From Candidatus Levyibacteriota bacterium (GTDB lineage Bacteria; Patescibacteriota; Microgenomatia; Levybacterales; UBA12049): a stretch of DNA of 10,461 bases. The DNA lies in contig JAHFKE010000031.1 of assembly GCA_023245515.1 (NCBI GenBank), positions 1 through 10,461 on the forward strand, in the 5' to 3' direction. Below are positions 1-7,174 of the stretch, piece after piece; position 1 is the first letter of the stretch, and each line of letters starts with the position of its first letter. A program made the position numbers and the translations under genes. The notes beneath the pieces are model-generated. The model was not told where the DNA came from. It made no database searches and saw only the letters and a list, made by a program, of their open reading frames with translations.

Positions 1-18
1 CCACTTTGTATTTATTTT

Positions 19-190
19 CGTCATCCTGGTAATCCGCCGGTCGGCGGAGCATCCAGGATCGCTTACCGCAGTAACGAGAGACCTGCCTGTCGGCAGACAG
101 GGATTCTGGATCGCGTCAAACGCGACTAACCAAGTTTGACTTGGCGCAGTTCGCCTCGCTGAAGCTTTGGCGAAGCTGGCCAGAATGACG
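19..190. repeat. Modular intergenic repeat block of nested short palindromes
   Basis: The block is framed by an imperfect inverted pair: CGTCATCCTGG at 19-29 and CCAGAATGACG at 180-190 (one mismatch, pairing as G-T). Inside are at least five short hairpins: TCCGCC/GGCGGA (33-48), CCTGCCTG/CAGACAGG (82-101, one wobble), TCGCGT-caa-ACGCGA (111-125), CCAAGT-ttg-ACTTGG (130-144) and AGCTT/AAGCT (163-177). No coding frame is apparent. It lies immediately downstream of dnaJ, where a terminator or mRNA-end hairpin would act, but no U-tract follows in the dnaJ direction. Outer arms carrying small interchangeable palindromes suggest a dispersed, non-autonomous repeat; only one copy is visible here, so its mobility is inferred. 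Confidence 0.7.
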
Positions 191-241
191 AGAGGGATTG
201 TATTGATTTTGAAGCTAAACTGGGGTAATTCAAGGACTAGA

Positions 242-1174
242 CTAGAACCAGCCCTTCCCCTTTTTGCTTGAAGTCCCAGTGGAGGATTTTGAAGTGCTGT
301 ATCCATCAGATGGGGCGTCTTCCGATTGAAGTTCTTCCAAAAGTTCTTTCTGACGCTTACCAAGCTTTTGTGGAACAACGATCTTCGCTCTGACATAATG
401 ATCTCCCCTGCCTGACCCGCGAAGACGCGGAACGCCCCTTCCGCTTAGGCGAATAAGGACTCCGGACTGAGTACCCGAGGGAATCTTAATCTCAATTGGT
501 CCATCAATTGTCTCAACTCTCACCTCTGCACCCAATGCTGCCTGAGGGAAAGATATTTTTTTTTCAGAGATGATATCAGAACCCTCTCTACCAAAGCGCT
601 TGTCAGGGGTAACATCAATAACGATGTCATAGCCCTCAAAGCGAATTCTCGAACCATTATCGACACCCGCGGGAATTTTTACCTTTTGAGATTGATTATT
701 AATAGTCACCTGCTTTTCTGCACCATGAACAGCCTCGTCAAAGGAGATTGTAAACGAATAAACGGGATTTCGAGGCCGCGCATTGCCAAAGGGAGATGCC
801 CCACCAAAGAACTGCTCAAATATGTCAAAGGGGTCGGCACCGAAACCGGAATCGCCACTTGAAGAATACGAGTAAGTAAATGGACCATACTGTCCGCCTT
901 GACCACCACCCTGAGCACCACCGAAGGGCCCTCCTTGACCTGCTCCCTGCTCAAAAGCCGCATGACCAAATTGGTCATATGTCTTCCTTTTTTCTTCATT
1001 GCCAAGAACCTCATACGCCTTGGTGACTTCCTTAAATTTAGCCTCTCCCCCCTTTGTTTTATTACGATCTGGATGATACTCTAAAGCAAGCTTTCTATAC
1101 GCTTTTTTAATTTCGTCCAGCGTGGCGCTTTTTGAAACACCTAAAACTTGATAATAATCTCTATTGTCAGCCAT
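242..1174 (-). CDS. dnaJ: DnaJ-family co-chaperone lacking the zinc-finger domain
   Basis: This J-protein stimulates DnaK ATP hydrolysis and delivers unfolded clients in the cytosol. The J domain spans residues 5-70, with the HPD motif at 34-36 and the helix II KKAYRKLA stretch. A Gly/Phe-rich linker follows at about 77-135, including DPFDIFEQFFGG. Two substrate-binding beta domains cover about 137-270, with GRGVPRLRGSGRGDHYV in the second. The 310 residues contain no cysteine, so the four CxxCxGxG repeats of class A DnaJ are absent; this is the class B (CbpA-like) layout. The first beta domain also looks shortened: after GSRIRFEG the usual glycine-rich GDLYV segment is missing and the chain runs straight into YDIVIDVTPDKRFGREG. 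The tail is Ser/Thr/Lys-rich and ends GKGWF. The start is supported by AAGGAG a few bases upstream. The name dnaJ rests on its being the only J-protein near dnaK; cbpA is an alternative. Confidence 0.93.
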   Translation of the reverse strand: MADNRDYYQVLGVSKSATLDEIKKAYRKLALEYHPDRNKTKGGEAKFKEVTKAYEVLGNEEKRKTYDQFGHAAFEQGAGQGGPFGGAQGGGQGGQYGPFTYSYSSSGDSGFGADPFDIFEQFFGGASPFGNARPRNPVYSFTISFDEAVHGAEKQVTINNQSQKVKIPAGVDNGSRIRFEGYDIVIDVTPDKRFGREGSDIISEKKISFPQAALGAEVRVETIDGPIEIKIPSGTQSGVLIRLSGRGVPRLRGSGRGDHYVRAKIVVPQKLGKRQKELLEELQSEDAPSDGYSTSKSSTGTSSKKGKGWF

Positions 1175-1198
1175 AATTTTCTCCTTGGAGTAAACAGA

Positions 1199-1204
1199 AT
1201 TATA
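1199..1204 (-). promoter_or_regulatory. Extended -10 element of the dnaJ promoter
   Basis: On the minus strand TATAAT occupies 1204-1199 and is preceded directly by TGT, forming an extended -10 (TGnTATAAT). No good -35 lies at the usual 16-18-nt spacing. A perfect TTGACA (1238-1233) is 28 nt away, too far to pair with it. Transcription would start near 1192, giving a short leader that contains the AAGGAG ribosome site. dnaJ therefore appears to have its own promoter rather than depending on the distant hrcA operon. No canonical CIRCE operator overlaps it. Confidence 0.55.
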
Positions 1205-1270
1205 ACACTTGCAAGCTAAAAAATCATGTTTTTGTCAAGCACTATCACATCTAAGTTCTTACAATGAAGC

Positions 1271-1279
1271 AAGGTGGAG
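1271..1279 (+). promoter_or_regulatory. Ribosome binding site that sets the start of the first hydrolase
   Basis: AAGGTGGAG lies 4 nt before the ATG at 1284. An upstream in-frame TTG at 1209 would add 25 residues (MQAKKSCFCQ...). That start would fall close to the dnaJ promoter and has no ribosome site, so 1284 is preferred. A -10-like TACAAT at 1260-1265 lies just upstream, without a convincing -35. Confidence 0.6.
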
Positions 1280-1283
1280 CATT

Positions 1284-2396
1284 ATGAATGCAGAAAAGGA
1301 CTATCCCTTAACGCCTCAGTATAGAAACGTAGTTAAGCAGGTCAGAGAAAGGTGTGCTCCCGAAACCGCAGACAAAATAGATCATACGCTTAGCACTATT
1401 GACCGACAGATGTTCAAAAACCTCTCGACGCATACTTCGGAAAAATTTCCCGGCGTGATCTTACCCTACACGACCTTTTCTCTCTCTGTTACTCCCAAAA
1501 ATTACACTCCTGAATCTTTAGAAAATTCCCAAGAGCAACAGAGAAAAATGTTCGCAGTAACGATGGGAGGTTTTGGAGTCCCGCCGGACGGACATCCTGT
1601 CAATCCGGATGTTTATTATAACCCTGCTTTCCACCACATAGCCGAAGCCCTGAAAAGCGGCATTCCGACAACGATAGAATTTCTGGTCGTGGGACAAGTC
1701 AGCGGGGAAGGAGGACAAACAACAAAACAATTCAATAAGGCAACAAAGAGAGAAGGATTTGGACCAGAACTAGAGATGGTCAAAGCACTCATCGAAAGTA
1801 AGCTCCTGAAAGACCAAGGAAAAGAAAATGTCGACCTTGCTTTTCATGGAAGATCAATGGGCGCGATCAAGACGCTTGAACTGGCATCAAGCTTTACTAG
1901 CTCTCCAAAATACAACAAGGAGGTCTACCTTGATAGTCCTCCACGACTACCCAGCATTGGAAAAGAATACCAATCATGGAACCTGCAAATCCTCATAGGT
2001 TATGCTCTGGAAGGATTACTAAAAAAGAGGTTTAAGTCTCTGGCAGAAGACATAATAGAACCTGGATATGGACAAGAGCTAAAAGAAGCTTTTGAACAAA
2101 GAGGCATTGATACAAAAAATACCTTCATGCAAAGACTCAGAAAAGAAAAAGTAGTTTATTTAAATGTCCGTAATATTTTAAGAAGTAAAATTCACAAGAA
2201 GGAGGACTTTCCCTTTCCGGTCAAAGTGAGAGCTGGTGGATTTGATCCACTCAGCCTCTCCAGAGCAGGCATTATCAGCACTCTTTTTGAAAAACAGCAG
2301 AAAGTAGGAAATGTTGAAGTAGATTTTGTAAAATCAACTCATTCTATCTACAAATATCCTATTGAAGAATGGGCAAAAACCCTAGATGGAATATAA
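1284..2396 (+). CDS. Alpha/beta-hydrolase-like protein, first module copy
   Basis: I recognise the fold type but not a named family. The 370-residue protein has a nucleophile elbow GRSMG (189-193, Ser191) after a hydrophobic strand (VDLAF). An earlier glycine-rich turn TMGGFG (93-98) sits where an oxyanion loop is expected. By alignment with the second copy (4299-5390), Asp321 (GGFDPLS) and His353 (STHS) are candidates to complete a Ser-Asp-His triad. The two copies share a G-x2-[ST]-G-x-GG segment (137-144 here), the LQxxxGYxxE stretch near 234-243 and the final TH. A helical cap may fill about 240-300. No signal peptide or membrane segment is seen. The stop overlaps the next gene by 11 nt, implying co-translation with the glycoside hydrolase. 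An esterase or deacylase acting on the same substrate is plausible but unproven; a non-catalytic hydrolase fold is the alternative. Confidence 0.7.
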   Translation: MNAEKDYPLTPQYRNVVKQVRERCAPETADKIDHTLSTIDRQMFKNLSTHTSEKFPGVILPYTTFSLSVTPKNYTPESLENSQEQQRKMFAVTMGGFGVPPDGHPVNPDVYYNPAFHHIAEALKSGIPTTIEFLVVGQVSGEGGQTTKQFNKATKREGFGPELEMVKALIESKLLKDQGKENVDLAFHGRSMGAIKTLELASSFTSSPKYNKEVYLDSPPRLPSIGKEYQSWNLQILIGYALEGLLKKRFKSLAEDIIEPGYGQELKEAFEQRGIDTKNTFMQRLRKEKVVYLNVRNILRSKIHKKEDFPFPVKVRAGGFDPLSLSRAGIISTLFEKQQKVGNVEVDFVKSTHSIYKYPIEEWAKTLDGI

Positions 2397-4110
2397 TAAG
2401 CCTATGTCTGCTGAAAGACCCATTACAAAAGTTGGCAAATTAATTCGTGTAGTTAACACTGCACGAGAATATTTAAGAGACGAACCATTCACGCCCCTTG
2501 ATCCGCCACTTACTCATCAAGAAATGCTTGATCGAGAAGAAGATATGGCTCTTCGTAGAAATGGAAGAGATAGGATAATCTTTGGAACCAGACTGGTCAC
2601 TACCGTTCCGACAGAAGGCGACCTTTATGGATGGGATGGATTCAAATGGGACGGTTATGCTGCAGCAGGTATAAACGCTATGAGTAATAGAACCGATCTG
2701 GCAGCAACCGAACTTCTTACGATGGAACGCTATCGAGACACAGCAACAGGCTTTTTGACAGCCAAATTCCGATTAGAAGGAGTATCAGACGAAGACTATC
2801 ACGTAGGAAAGCCGGAGATTTATACTCAAAAGAAAGAAGGAAGAACAGCATACCCTCAACCGCCTCTTGGAGCATGGGCTGTACTCAAAACTAATGAGAG
2901 CAATCTAAGAAAAATAAAAGATCCCAAAAACCTTCATATAAGACAGCAAGTAGAAGACGATGATATCTTATTCTTGTACGACAGTTACGGTGCGGTTGAA
3001 AATTACATACCTTATAAAGGTCGTATGGAGCCTCACTTTACCGGCCTCAGAGGAGAATGCGAGTATTTTATTAACCACTTACAAAATAGCGAAGAGGATC
3101 CACTGATTTTTATTACCAACCCTAATGCGACAGGCCGGGACTGGGACAAAGCGCTTAATGATTCGGAAGGAGGACCAAAAATGGTTAATTTGCCCGGAAA
3201 AGGAAAGCTAATTTCTCGTATAAACAGTGGCACGAGATGGGTATTATACCAAAAGTTTAATAATGAAATGGCCGAACTAGGGCACGATCCAAAAGTACAT
3301 GGCCCTGATGTGCCGGAAGCAGAACGAAGGAGTGATTGGATACCAGAGCAAGTGAAAAAAAAATATGCTGTGAATGATGTGGAGTTTTGCGCCATGCATG
3401 CATGGAATTTGCGCAATACCGCTGATGTCGCGCGCAAACTTGGAAAACGTTTACCTGAAAAAGCTGCGCAGTATGAAGCAGAGGCAATAAGATATGAAGA
3501 AATAGCGCACAGTGTAGCGGAAGAAATCATAAAGCGTATGTGGAATCCTGAAAAGAAATTTTTCTACAACCTTAATACGGACGGTAGTCAAAATCCTACG
3601 GATTCTATAACCGGCCTCTTCCCTCTCATGCTTGATGAAATACGGGCTCCCCAACATCGTGATAAATTCATAAGCTTACTTGATAAGCTTGATCCGGATC
3701 TCGAAGAAGGCCGACAAACCTTCGCGACACCATTTCCCATTCCCACGCACCCCCAGGGTGACGACTTTGATCCTGACAATCAACGAAAAGAAGGAGCAGA
3801 TTGGCAGGGACCTTCATGGGGGATTACCAATTATTTCCTCGTTGAAGAAGGATTGGTTAAACAAGCAGAGGAGCTACTCAAATCAAATAATGCCCAAGAC
3901 GTAGGGCTGGGTAAGCGTTGCATGAAAATCGCCGGCTGGGTCATTGAACAAAGCCAAAAAATGATATCGATCAATCCCGAAACCCGCGAACAATATAATC
4001 CATTCACTGGACAAGGCCAACGAGGAAAAGTCTTCATGTGGACCAACCTCCTCCTTCACTTTGAAAACTATGAAAAAGTGAAAGAAAATATAGTCGACGA
4101 ACGAAAATAA
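2386..4110 (+). CDS. GH63/MGH1-like glycoside hydrolase, first module copy
   Basis: The 574-residue protein resembles the (alpha/alpha)6-barrel GH63 group that includes mannosylglycerate and glucosylglycerate hydrolases. Landmarks in order are YGWDGFKWDG (81-90), TGFLTAKF (121-128), QPPLGAWAV (158-166), NPNATGRD (245-252), WQGPSW (473-478), EEGL (487-490) and REQYNPFTG (534-542). By family analogy Asp252 would be the general acid and Glu535 the general base; both are present. The motif before Asp252 (NPNAT) departs from the common HPWES/HPHED form, so substrate or activity may differ. About 90 more residues than the second copy lie mainly at the N-terminus and around 180-215. The ATG at 2386 overlaps the upstream stop; ATG 2404 is an alternative, six bases after a TATAAT (2392-2397). 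Neither has a clear ribosome site. The last codons lie inside a long inverted repeat that may have replaced the original C-terminus. No secretion signal is present. Confidence 0.8.
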   Translation: MEYNKPMSAERPITKVGKLIRVVNTAREYLRDEPFTPLDPPLTHQEMLDREEDMALRRNGRDRIIFGTRLVTTVPTEGDLYGWDGFKWDGYAAAGINAMSNRTDLAATELLTMERYRDTATGFLTAKFRLEGVSDEDYHVGKPEIYTQKKEGRTAYPQPPLGAWAVLKTNESNLRKIKDPKNLHIRQQVEDDDILFLYDSYGAVENYIPYKGRMEPHFTGLRGECEYFINHLQNSEEDPLIFITNPNATGRDWDKALNDSEGGPKMVNLPGKGKLISRINSGTRWVLYQKFNNEMAELGHDPKVHGPDVPEAERRSDWIPEQVKKKYAVNDVEFCAMHAWNLRNTADVARKLGKRLPEKAAQYEAEAIRYEEIAHSVAEEIIKRMWNPEKKFFYNLNTDGSQNPTDSITGLFPLMLDEIRAPQHRDKFISLLDKLDPDLEEGRQTFATPFPIPTHPQGDDFDPDNQRKEGADWQGPSWGITNYFLVEEGLVKQAEELLKSNNAQDVGLGKRCMKIAGWVIEQSQKMISINPETREQYNPFTGQGQRGKVFMWTNLLLHFENYEKVKENIVDERK

Positions 4111-4253
4111 GTTACATAAAATCACGTAGGATTTTTGAATGGAATTCAAGGCGTTGATTGGCGACGGTATGCGCACATACCTGAGCTAATCAGCAACGAA
4201 GAATTCCGTCAAAAAGACAAGTAAGTTTGGGTAAGTTATTTTCGTTCGTCGAC
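4093..4253. repeat. 161-nt imperfect palindromic element (MITE-like or long stem-loop)
   Basis: The outer arms are a perfect 18-bp inverted repeat: GTCGACGAACGAAAATAA (4093-4110) against 4236-4253. Further in, GGAATTC (4141-4147) pairs with GAATTCC (4201-4207), and the centre is GGTATG-cgca-CATACC (4166-4181). All three pairs share nearly the same axis, about 4173-4174. The arms between them are partly complementary, for example TTTTTGA on the left against the complement of TCAAAAA on the right. The hexamer ATAGTC occurs at both edges (4090-4095 and 4254-4259) as a possible target-site duplication. No transposase is encoded. Use as a structured RNA or processing hairpin is an alternative. No U-tract follows, so a simple terminator is unlikely. 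Confidence 0.75.
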
Positions 4254-4259
4254 ATAGTC

Positions 4260-4287
4260 TTGCCCTCTAGAGAAAAAAGTCTATAAT
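4260..4287 (+). promoter_or_regulatory. Promoter for the second module, nearly leaderless
   Basis: TTGCCC (4260-4265) matches four of six -35 bases. A 16-nt spacer separates it from a perfect TATAAT (4282-4287). Transcription should begin near 4294, only about 4-5 nt before the ATG at 4299. No Shine-Dalgarno sequence precedes that ATG, which fits leaderless or near-leaderless translation. The promoter sits directly beside the right end of the palindromic element. Confidence 0.65.
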
Positions 4288-4298
4288 AAACAGACTTT

Positions 4299-5390
4299 AT
4301 GCGATCCGAAATACCTAATAACTACCCCCCTATTCCCCTACTATCATTGGCACTCCAAAGAATCCATGAGACAGATCCCACAGCAGTCCCCAAAGCCAGA
4401 ACAATAGCTAAAAATATGAATACACAATTAATAGACAGCTATTCTCTTCACCACATCGAAGGCTTAGTAAAAATTCCATACTCTCATATATCGACAGATG
4501 GCCTACCAGATGGAATGTTCGCACAAAAAGCCCATGGACAAGAACACAAATTTGTATTTTTTCCAGGAGTTGGGGGCAATCTGACTGATCAGATAAGTAC
4601 AGCATTCGATATCATGACGGAAAGGATAGCCCAATCACAAACACAACCCATACCCCCTGCTGACTTCTACTTCATCGGACACCCGACAGGCCCAGGTGGA
4701 GAAATTAGTCAAAACTGGCTTGATGGACTAAGAAGCAATGGCCTTTCGCAATATAATGAAGCTCATGCTGATCTTCTAAGACACGTATTACCGCAAGACA
4801 CTGAAGGTAAAAACATATTCTATTATGGTACTTCTATGGGTACATATGCAGCAATTCAGGCTAGCGAGATGCTTACCGAATGGCAAGGGAAAAATGCCAA
4901 TATTTTGAAAAACCCACCAGGATCCTATGAAAGAGAAAGGTCTAGTCTGGGAGAAAAGCTTCAGCTTGTAGTAGGCTATGGCATCGAAAATGCCCTAAGA
5001 CGAATAAGGCAATTTGCAAAAAATACAAAGGATCTTTCCCAAAGGGACCAAGAATTCCTAACTTCTATAGCCCCAATATTAAAAGACCGAGGAATTTCAC
5101 TTGAGGAGGACGAGGAGCAAAGAAAACTTAAACGGCAAGGGCGTTTGGAAGAACTTCTTATCCTTGCCAAAAAACCAGTGCTTCCAAAAACAACTACACC
5201 AACCACCATAGAACAGGGAGTCTGGGACCTTATCAGCTTTTCACCAAAAGATGCCATCCGCTTTATGCAAGGTAAAAGGGTAACGGTCTATGAGTATATC
5301 ACCCACAAATTAACACCAGATAATCACTCACCTGAACCGTATCCTGACCAAATGATGCATCGCATGATTAGCGCAATAGAAACTATATGA
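4299..5390 (+). CDS. Alpha/beta-hydrolase-like protein, second module copy
   Basis: This 363-residue protein is a diverged paralogue of the product of 1284-2396. A strand and glycine loop FVFFPGVGGN (85-94) precede HPTGPGGE (128-135), matching GQVSGEGGQ in the first copy. The nucleophile elbow is GTSMG (177-181, Ser179) after the strand IFYY. The segment LQLVVGYGIE (221-230) matches LQILIGYALE in the paralogue. Asp310 (VWDLIS) and His336 (ITHKL) align with Asp321 and His353 there, giving a consistent putative Ser-Asp-His triad. A charged helical insert at about 245-290 (EEDEEQRKLKRQ) is probably a lid. No signal peptide is visible. The ATG at 4299 is chosen because it directly follows a strong promoter; the next in-frame Met is residue 40. 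The stop overlaps the next gene as ATGA, indicating translational coupling. The substrate is unknown; an esterase or deacylase role is a guess from the fold. Confidence 0.72.
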   Translation: MRSEIPNNYPPIPLLSLALQRIHETDPTAVPKARTIAKNMNTQLIDSYSLHHIEGLVKIPYSHISTDGLPDGMFAQKAHGQEHKFVFFPGVGGNLTDQISTAFDIMTERIAQSQTQPIPPADFYFIGHPTGPGGEISQNWLDGLRSNGLSQYNEAHADLLRHVLPQDTEGKNIFYYGTSMGTYAAIQASEMLTEWQGKNANILKNPPGSYERERSSLGEKLQLVVGYGIENALRRIRQFAKNTKDLSQRDQEFLTSIAPILKDRGISLEEDEEQRKLKRQGRLEELLILAKKPVLPKTTTPTTIEQGVWDLISFSPKDAIRFMQGKRVTVYEYITHKLTPDNHSPEPYPDQMMHRMISAIETI

Positions 5391-6829
5391 AAGAGATAAT
5401 AACACCCCAAATGCGTCAGAGAGCAGATCAGATCCTTGAAGAAAATTGGATGGGCACGCATACTATTCCTTCCGGTGGAAAACATAAAAAACATTATCTT
5501 AAAAAATTTGATTGGGACAGTAGCTTTATAGAGTTTATGAATGGCCACCGTGGAGACTTGGATAAAGCAGTCACAGAACAATATACGGGTCTCAAAGCAA
5601 TTGACCCCAAAACAGGTTTTATCCCTAATATGGTTCTTTATGGAAGAAGGACATGGCGGGATCTTGAATGGATAACATTTAGTAATTCTAAAAAAAACAA
5701 AAAAGAGTTTCATAGTAGCTATACACAGCCACCACTTCAGCCTTGGTCTGCATGGGAAACATATCAACGCTTTCAAGAACAAGGACGAGAAGACGAGGGG
5801 AGAGAATTTCTAAGCAACATGTTCGGAGAAGTCACTCAAGATCGTGTATCAGGATTGAGAGGAGCTTATGATTATTTCGCAAAACACCGGGAAAATGGTA
5901 ATGGAAGTCATTTAATCGGTATTTACCATCCTCATGAAGATGGTCGGGATTCCAGTCCTGATAATGACGACGAAAGGTTCTTAATAAGATGGAATGGAAA
6001 ACTGCGTAAAAAAAACGGCAAAGTACGCACGCCACGTTTGAATACTGTATTTGATACCCTAGGATTTTTAAAAATCAATATTAAGGCTAAAATGGTTAGC
6101 TGGGAACCTGAAAAAATGAGAAATATTTATTGGGTAAATGACGTTATGTTTAACTGCATCTATGCAAATGGCCTTCGCAGTATGGCTAAAATAAGCTTGG
6201 AGCTTGGGGAAGTGGCAGAAGCGGAAAGATATACTAATATAGCCAATACAGTTGAGGCAGAAATTCTGGAAGGTATGTGGAATGGAGATGAAGGTAAAGA
6301 GTTTTTCTATAACCGCGATAAGCATGGTAAACAATCTAAAAATGCCTCAGTTGGTGGGTTGCTACCAATAACTCTTGATACAATTCCCAAGCCTAAGCTA
6401 ATAAAGCTTTTAGACAAGCTCGAAGATCCTGAATGGTTCGGTACTGAGTATCCAATCCCAAGCCTTCCTACTCATAGTGATTCCTATGATCCTGGATATA
6501 CACTTAAGCGACTCTGGTTAGGCCCTACCTGGATTAATATGAATCATATAATTGCTGAGGAGGGATTAGTCAAGCAAATTGAAAGATTTAGCAAGGGGAA
6601 GGATAAAGACGAGCAGCTCTGTAAACGCATGATCTCTATTCTTAAAAATCTAGTTGAAGCAACAGAAAAGATGGTGGGCGAAGATTTAGAAAAGAACAAC
6701 ACTTCGCATGAATTCTATAACCCTCACACCAAAAAGGGATACCGAATTGAAGGGTTCGCCTGGTCACTTCTTGGGCTGCATCTCCACAAATCAAAAGCAC
6801 TTTTAGAAAAATTCGAAGCCGCCTTTTGA
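5387..6829 (+). CDS. GH63/MGH1-like glycoside hydrolase, second module copy
   Basis: This 480-residue (alpha/alpha)6-barrel hydrolase is closer to the GH63/mannosylglycerate-hydrolase pattern than its paralogue at 2386-4110. Motifs in order are KKFDWDSSFIEF (39-50), TGFIPNMVLYG (76-86), QPPLQPWSAWE (114-124), HPHEDGRDSSP (181-191), WLGPTW (377-382), EEGLVKQ (391-397) and HEFYNPHTKKGY (441-452). By family analogy Asp188 is the general acid and Glu442 the general base. It starts inside the preceding stop (ATGA at 5387-5390) with no Shine-Dalgarno site, so it depends on re-initiation. There is no signal peptide, so the substrate is probably an intracellular glycoside such as a glycosylglycerate or a short alpha-glucoside; the sequence does not decide which. 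The stop is TGA, followed by a 345-nt gap before the convergent dnaK. Confidence 0.83.
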   Translation: MKEIITPQMRQRADQILEENWMGTHTIPSGGKHKKHYLKKFDWDSSFIEFMNGHRGDLDKAVTEQYTGLKAIDPKTGFIPNMVLYGRRTWRDLEWITFSNSKKNKKEFHSSYTQPPLQPWSAWETYQRFQEQGREDEGREFLSNMFGEVTQDRVSGLRGAYDYFAKHRENGNGSHLIGIYHPHEDGRDSSPDNDDERFLIRWNGKLRKKNGKVRTPRLNTVFDTLGFLKINIKAKMVSWEPEKMRNIYWVNDVMFNCIYANGLRSMAKISLELGEVAEAERYTNIANTVEAEILEGMWNGDEGKEFFYNRDKHGKQSKNASVGGLLPITLDTIPKPKLIKLLDKLEDPEWFGTEYPIPSLPTHSDSYDPGYTLKRLWLGPTWINMNHIIAEEGLVKQIERFSKGKDKDEQLCKRMISILKNLVEATEKMVGEDLEKNNTSHEFYNPHTKKGYRIEGFAWSLLGLHLHKSKALLEKFEAAF

Positions 6830-7174
6830 ATATAATCCCATGCACTGGGCGAACAGATTATCCCAGCCGTCTCCCGCACAAAACGCGTCTTGTTACTTTA
6901 TCAGAAAGCGTCGATAATACACCCTCAGGACTACCTGTCACGGAATTGCGACTCGTCCAAGCATTCCATTGCTTTTCAAAGATTACTCCCGAAATCACTG
7001 CTGCTGTCCTGAAAGTACTAGCCACTTCTCTTTCCGCTCTTTCCATGCCTCGTTTATACAATACCAGAGCGCATCCTACTTGATATCTGCCTTATATTAT
7101 CTTTTTAGAATTACTAACAAACAGAAATCAGAAAACGAGAATTTTATGCAGCTTTACTTAAAGAGGACGCAACA
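6830..7174. other. 345-nt convergent gap with no assigned gene
   Basis: This gap separates two genes that converge on it. I see no tRNA, rRNA or recognised ncRNA and no strong intrinsic terminator. Small hairpins are CCCA/TGGG (6837-6849) and CTTTA/TAAAG (7152-7163), neither followed by a U-tract. Both strands are open over about 6840-7080: 85 codons on plus from a TTG at 6826, and 67 codons on minus from a TTG at 7061. Both lack ATG starts with ribosome sites, so I do not call either. The block is more C-rich and less A/T-rich than the 90 nt beside dnaK. It could be a decayed gene or an unrecognised RNA. Confidence 0.5.

Noticed and set aside
19..190. CRISPR-like array
   Set aside because: The hairpins differ in sequence and spacing; there are no regular identical repeats separated by unique spacers and no cas genes.
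1209..1283. N-terminal extension of the first hydrolase from TTG 1209
   Set aside because: It lacks a ribosome site and would start next to the dnaJ promoter, whereas ATG 1284 has AAGGTGGAG at good spacing.
3033..3530. 165-codon minus-strand open frame
   Set aside because: It is antisense to the first glycosidase, has a low-complexity Ser/Phe-rich product, and no ribosome site or promoter supports it.
4093..4253. Integron attC site or intrinsic terminator
   Set aside because: The ends do not match the RYYYAAC/GTTRRRY core sites, no integrase is present, and no U-tract follows the stem.
5324..5782. 152-codon minus-strand open frame spanning the second module junction
   Set aside because: It runs antisense across two well-supported overlapping genes and has no recognisable domain.
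6830..7174. tRNA, tmRNA, SRP RNA or RNase P RNA
   Set aside because: I found no T-loop GGTTCRA signature, CCA end, or conserved core motif of these RNAs on either strand.
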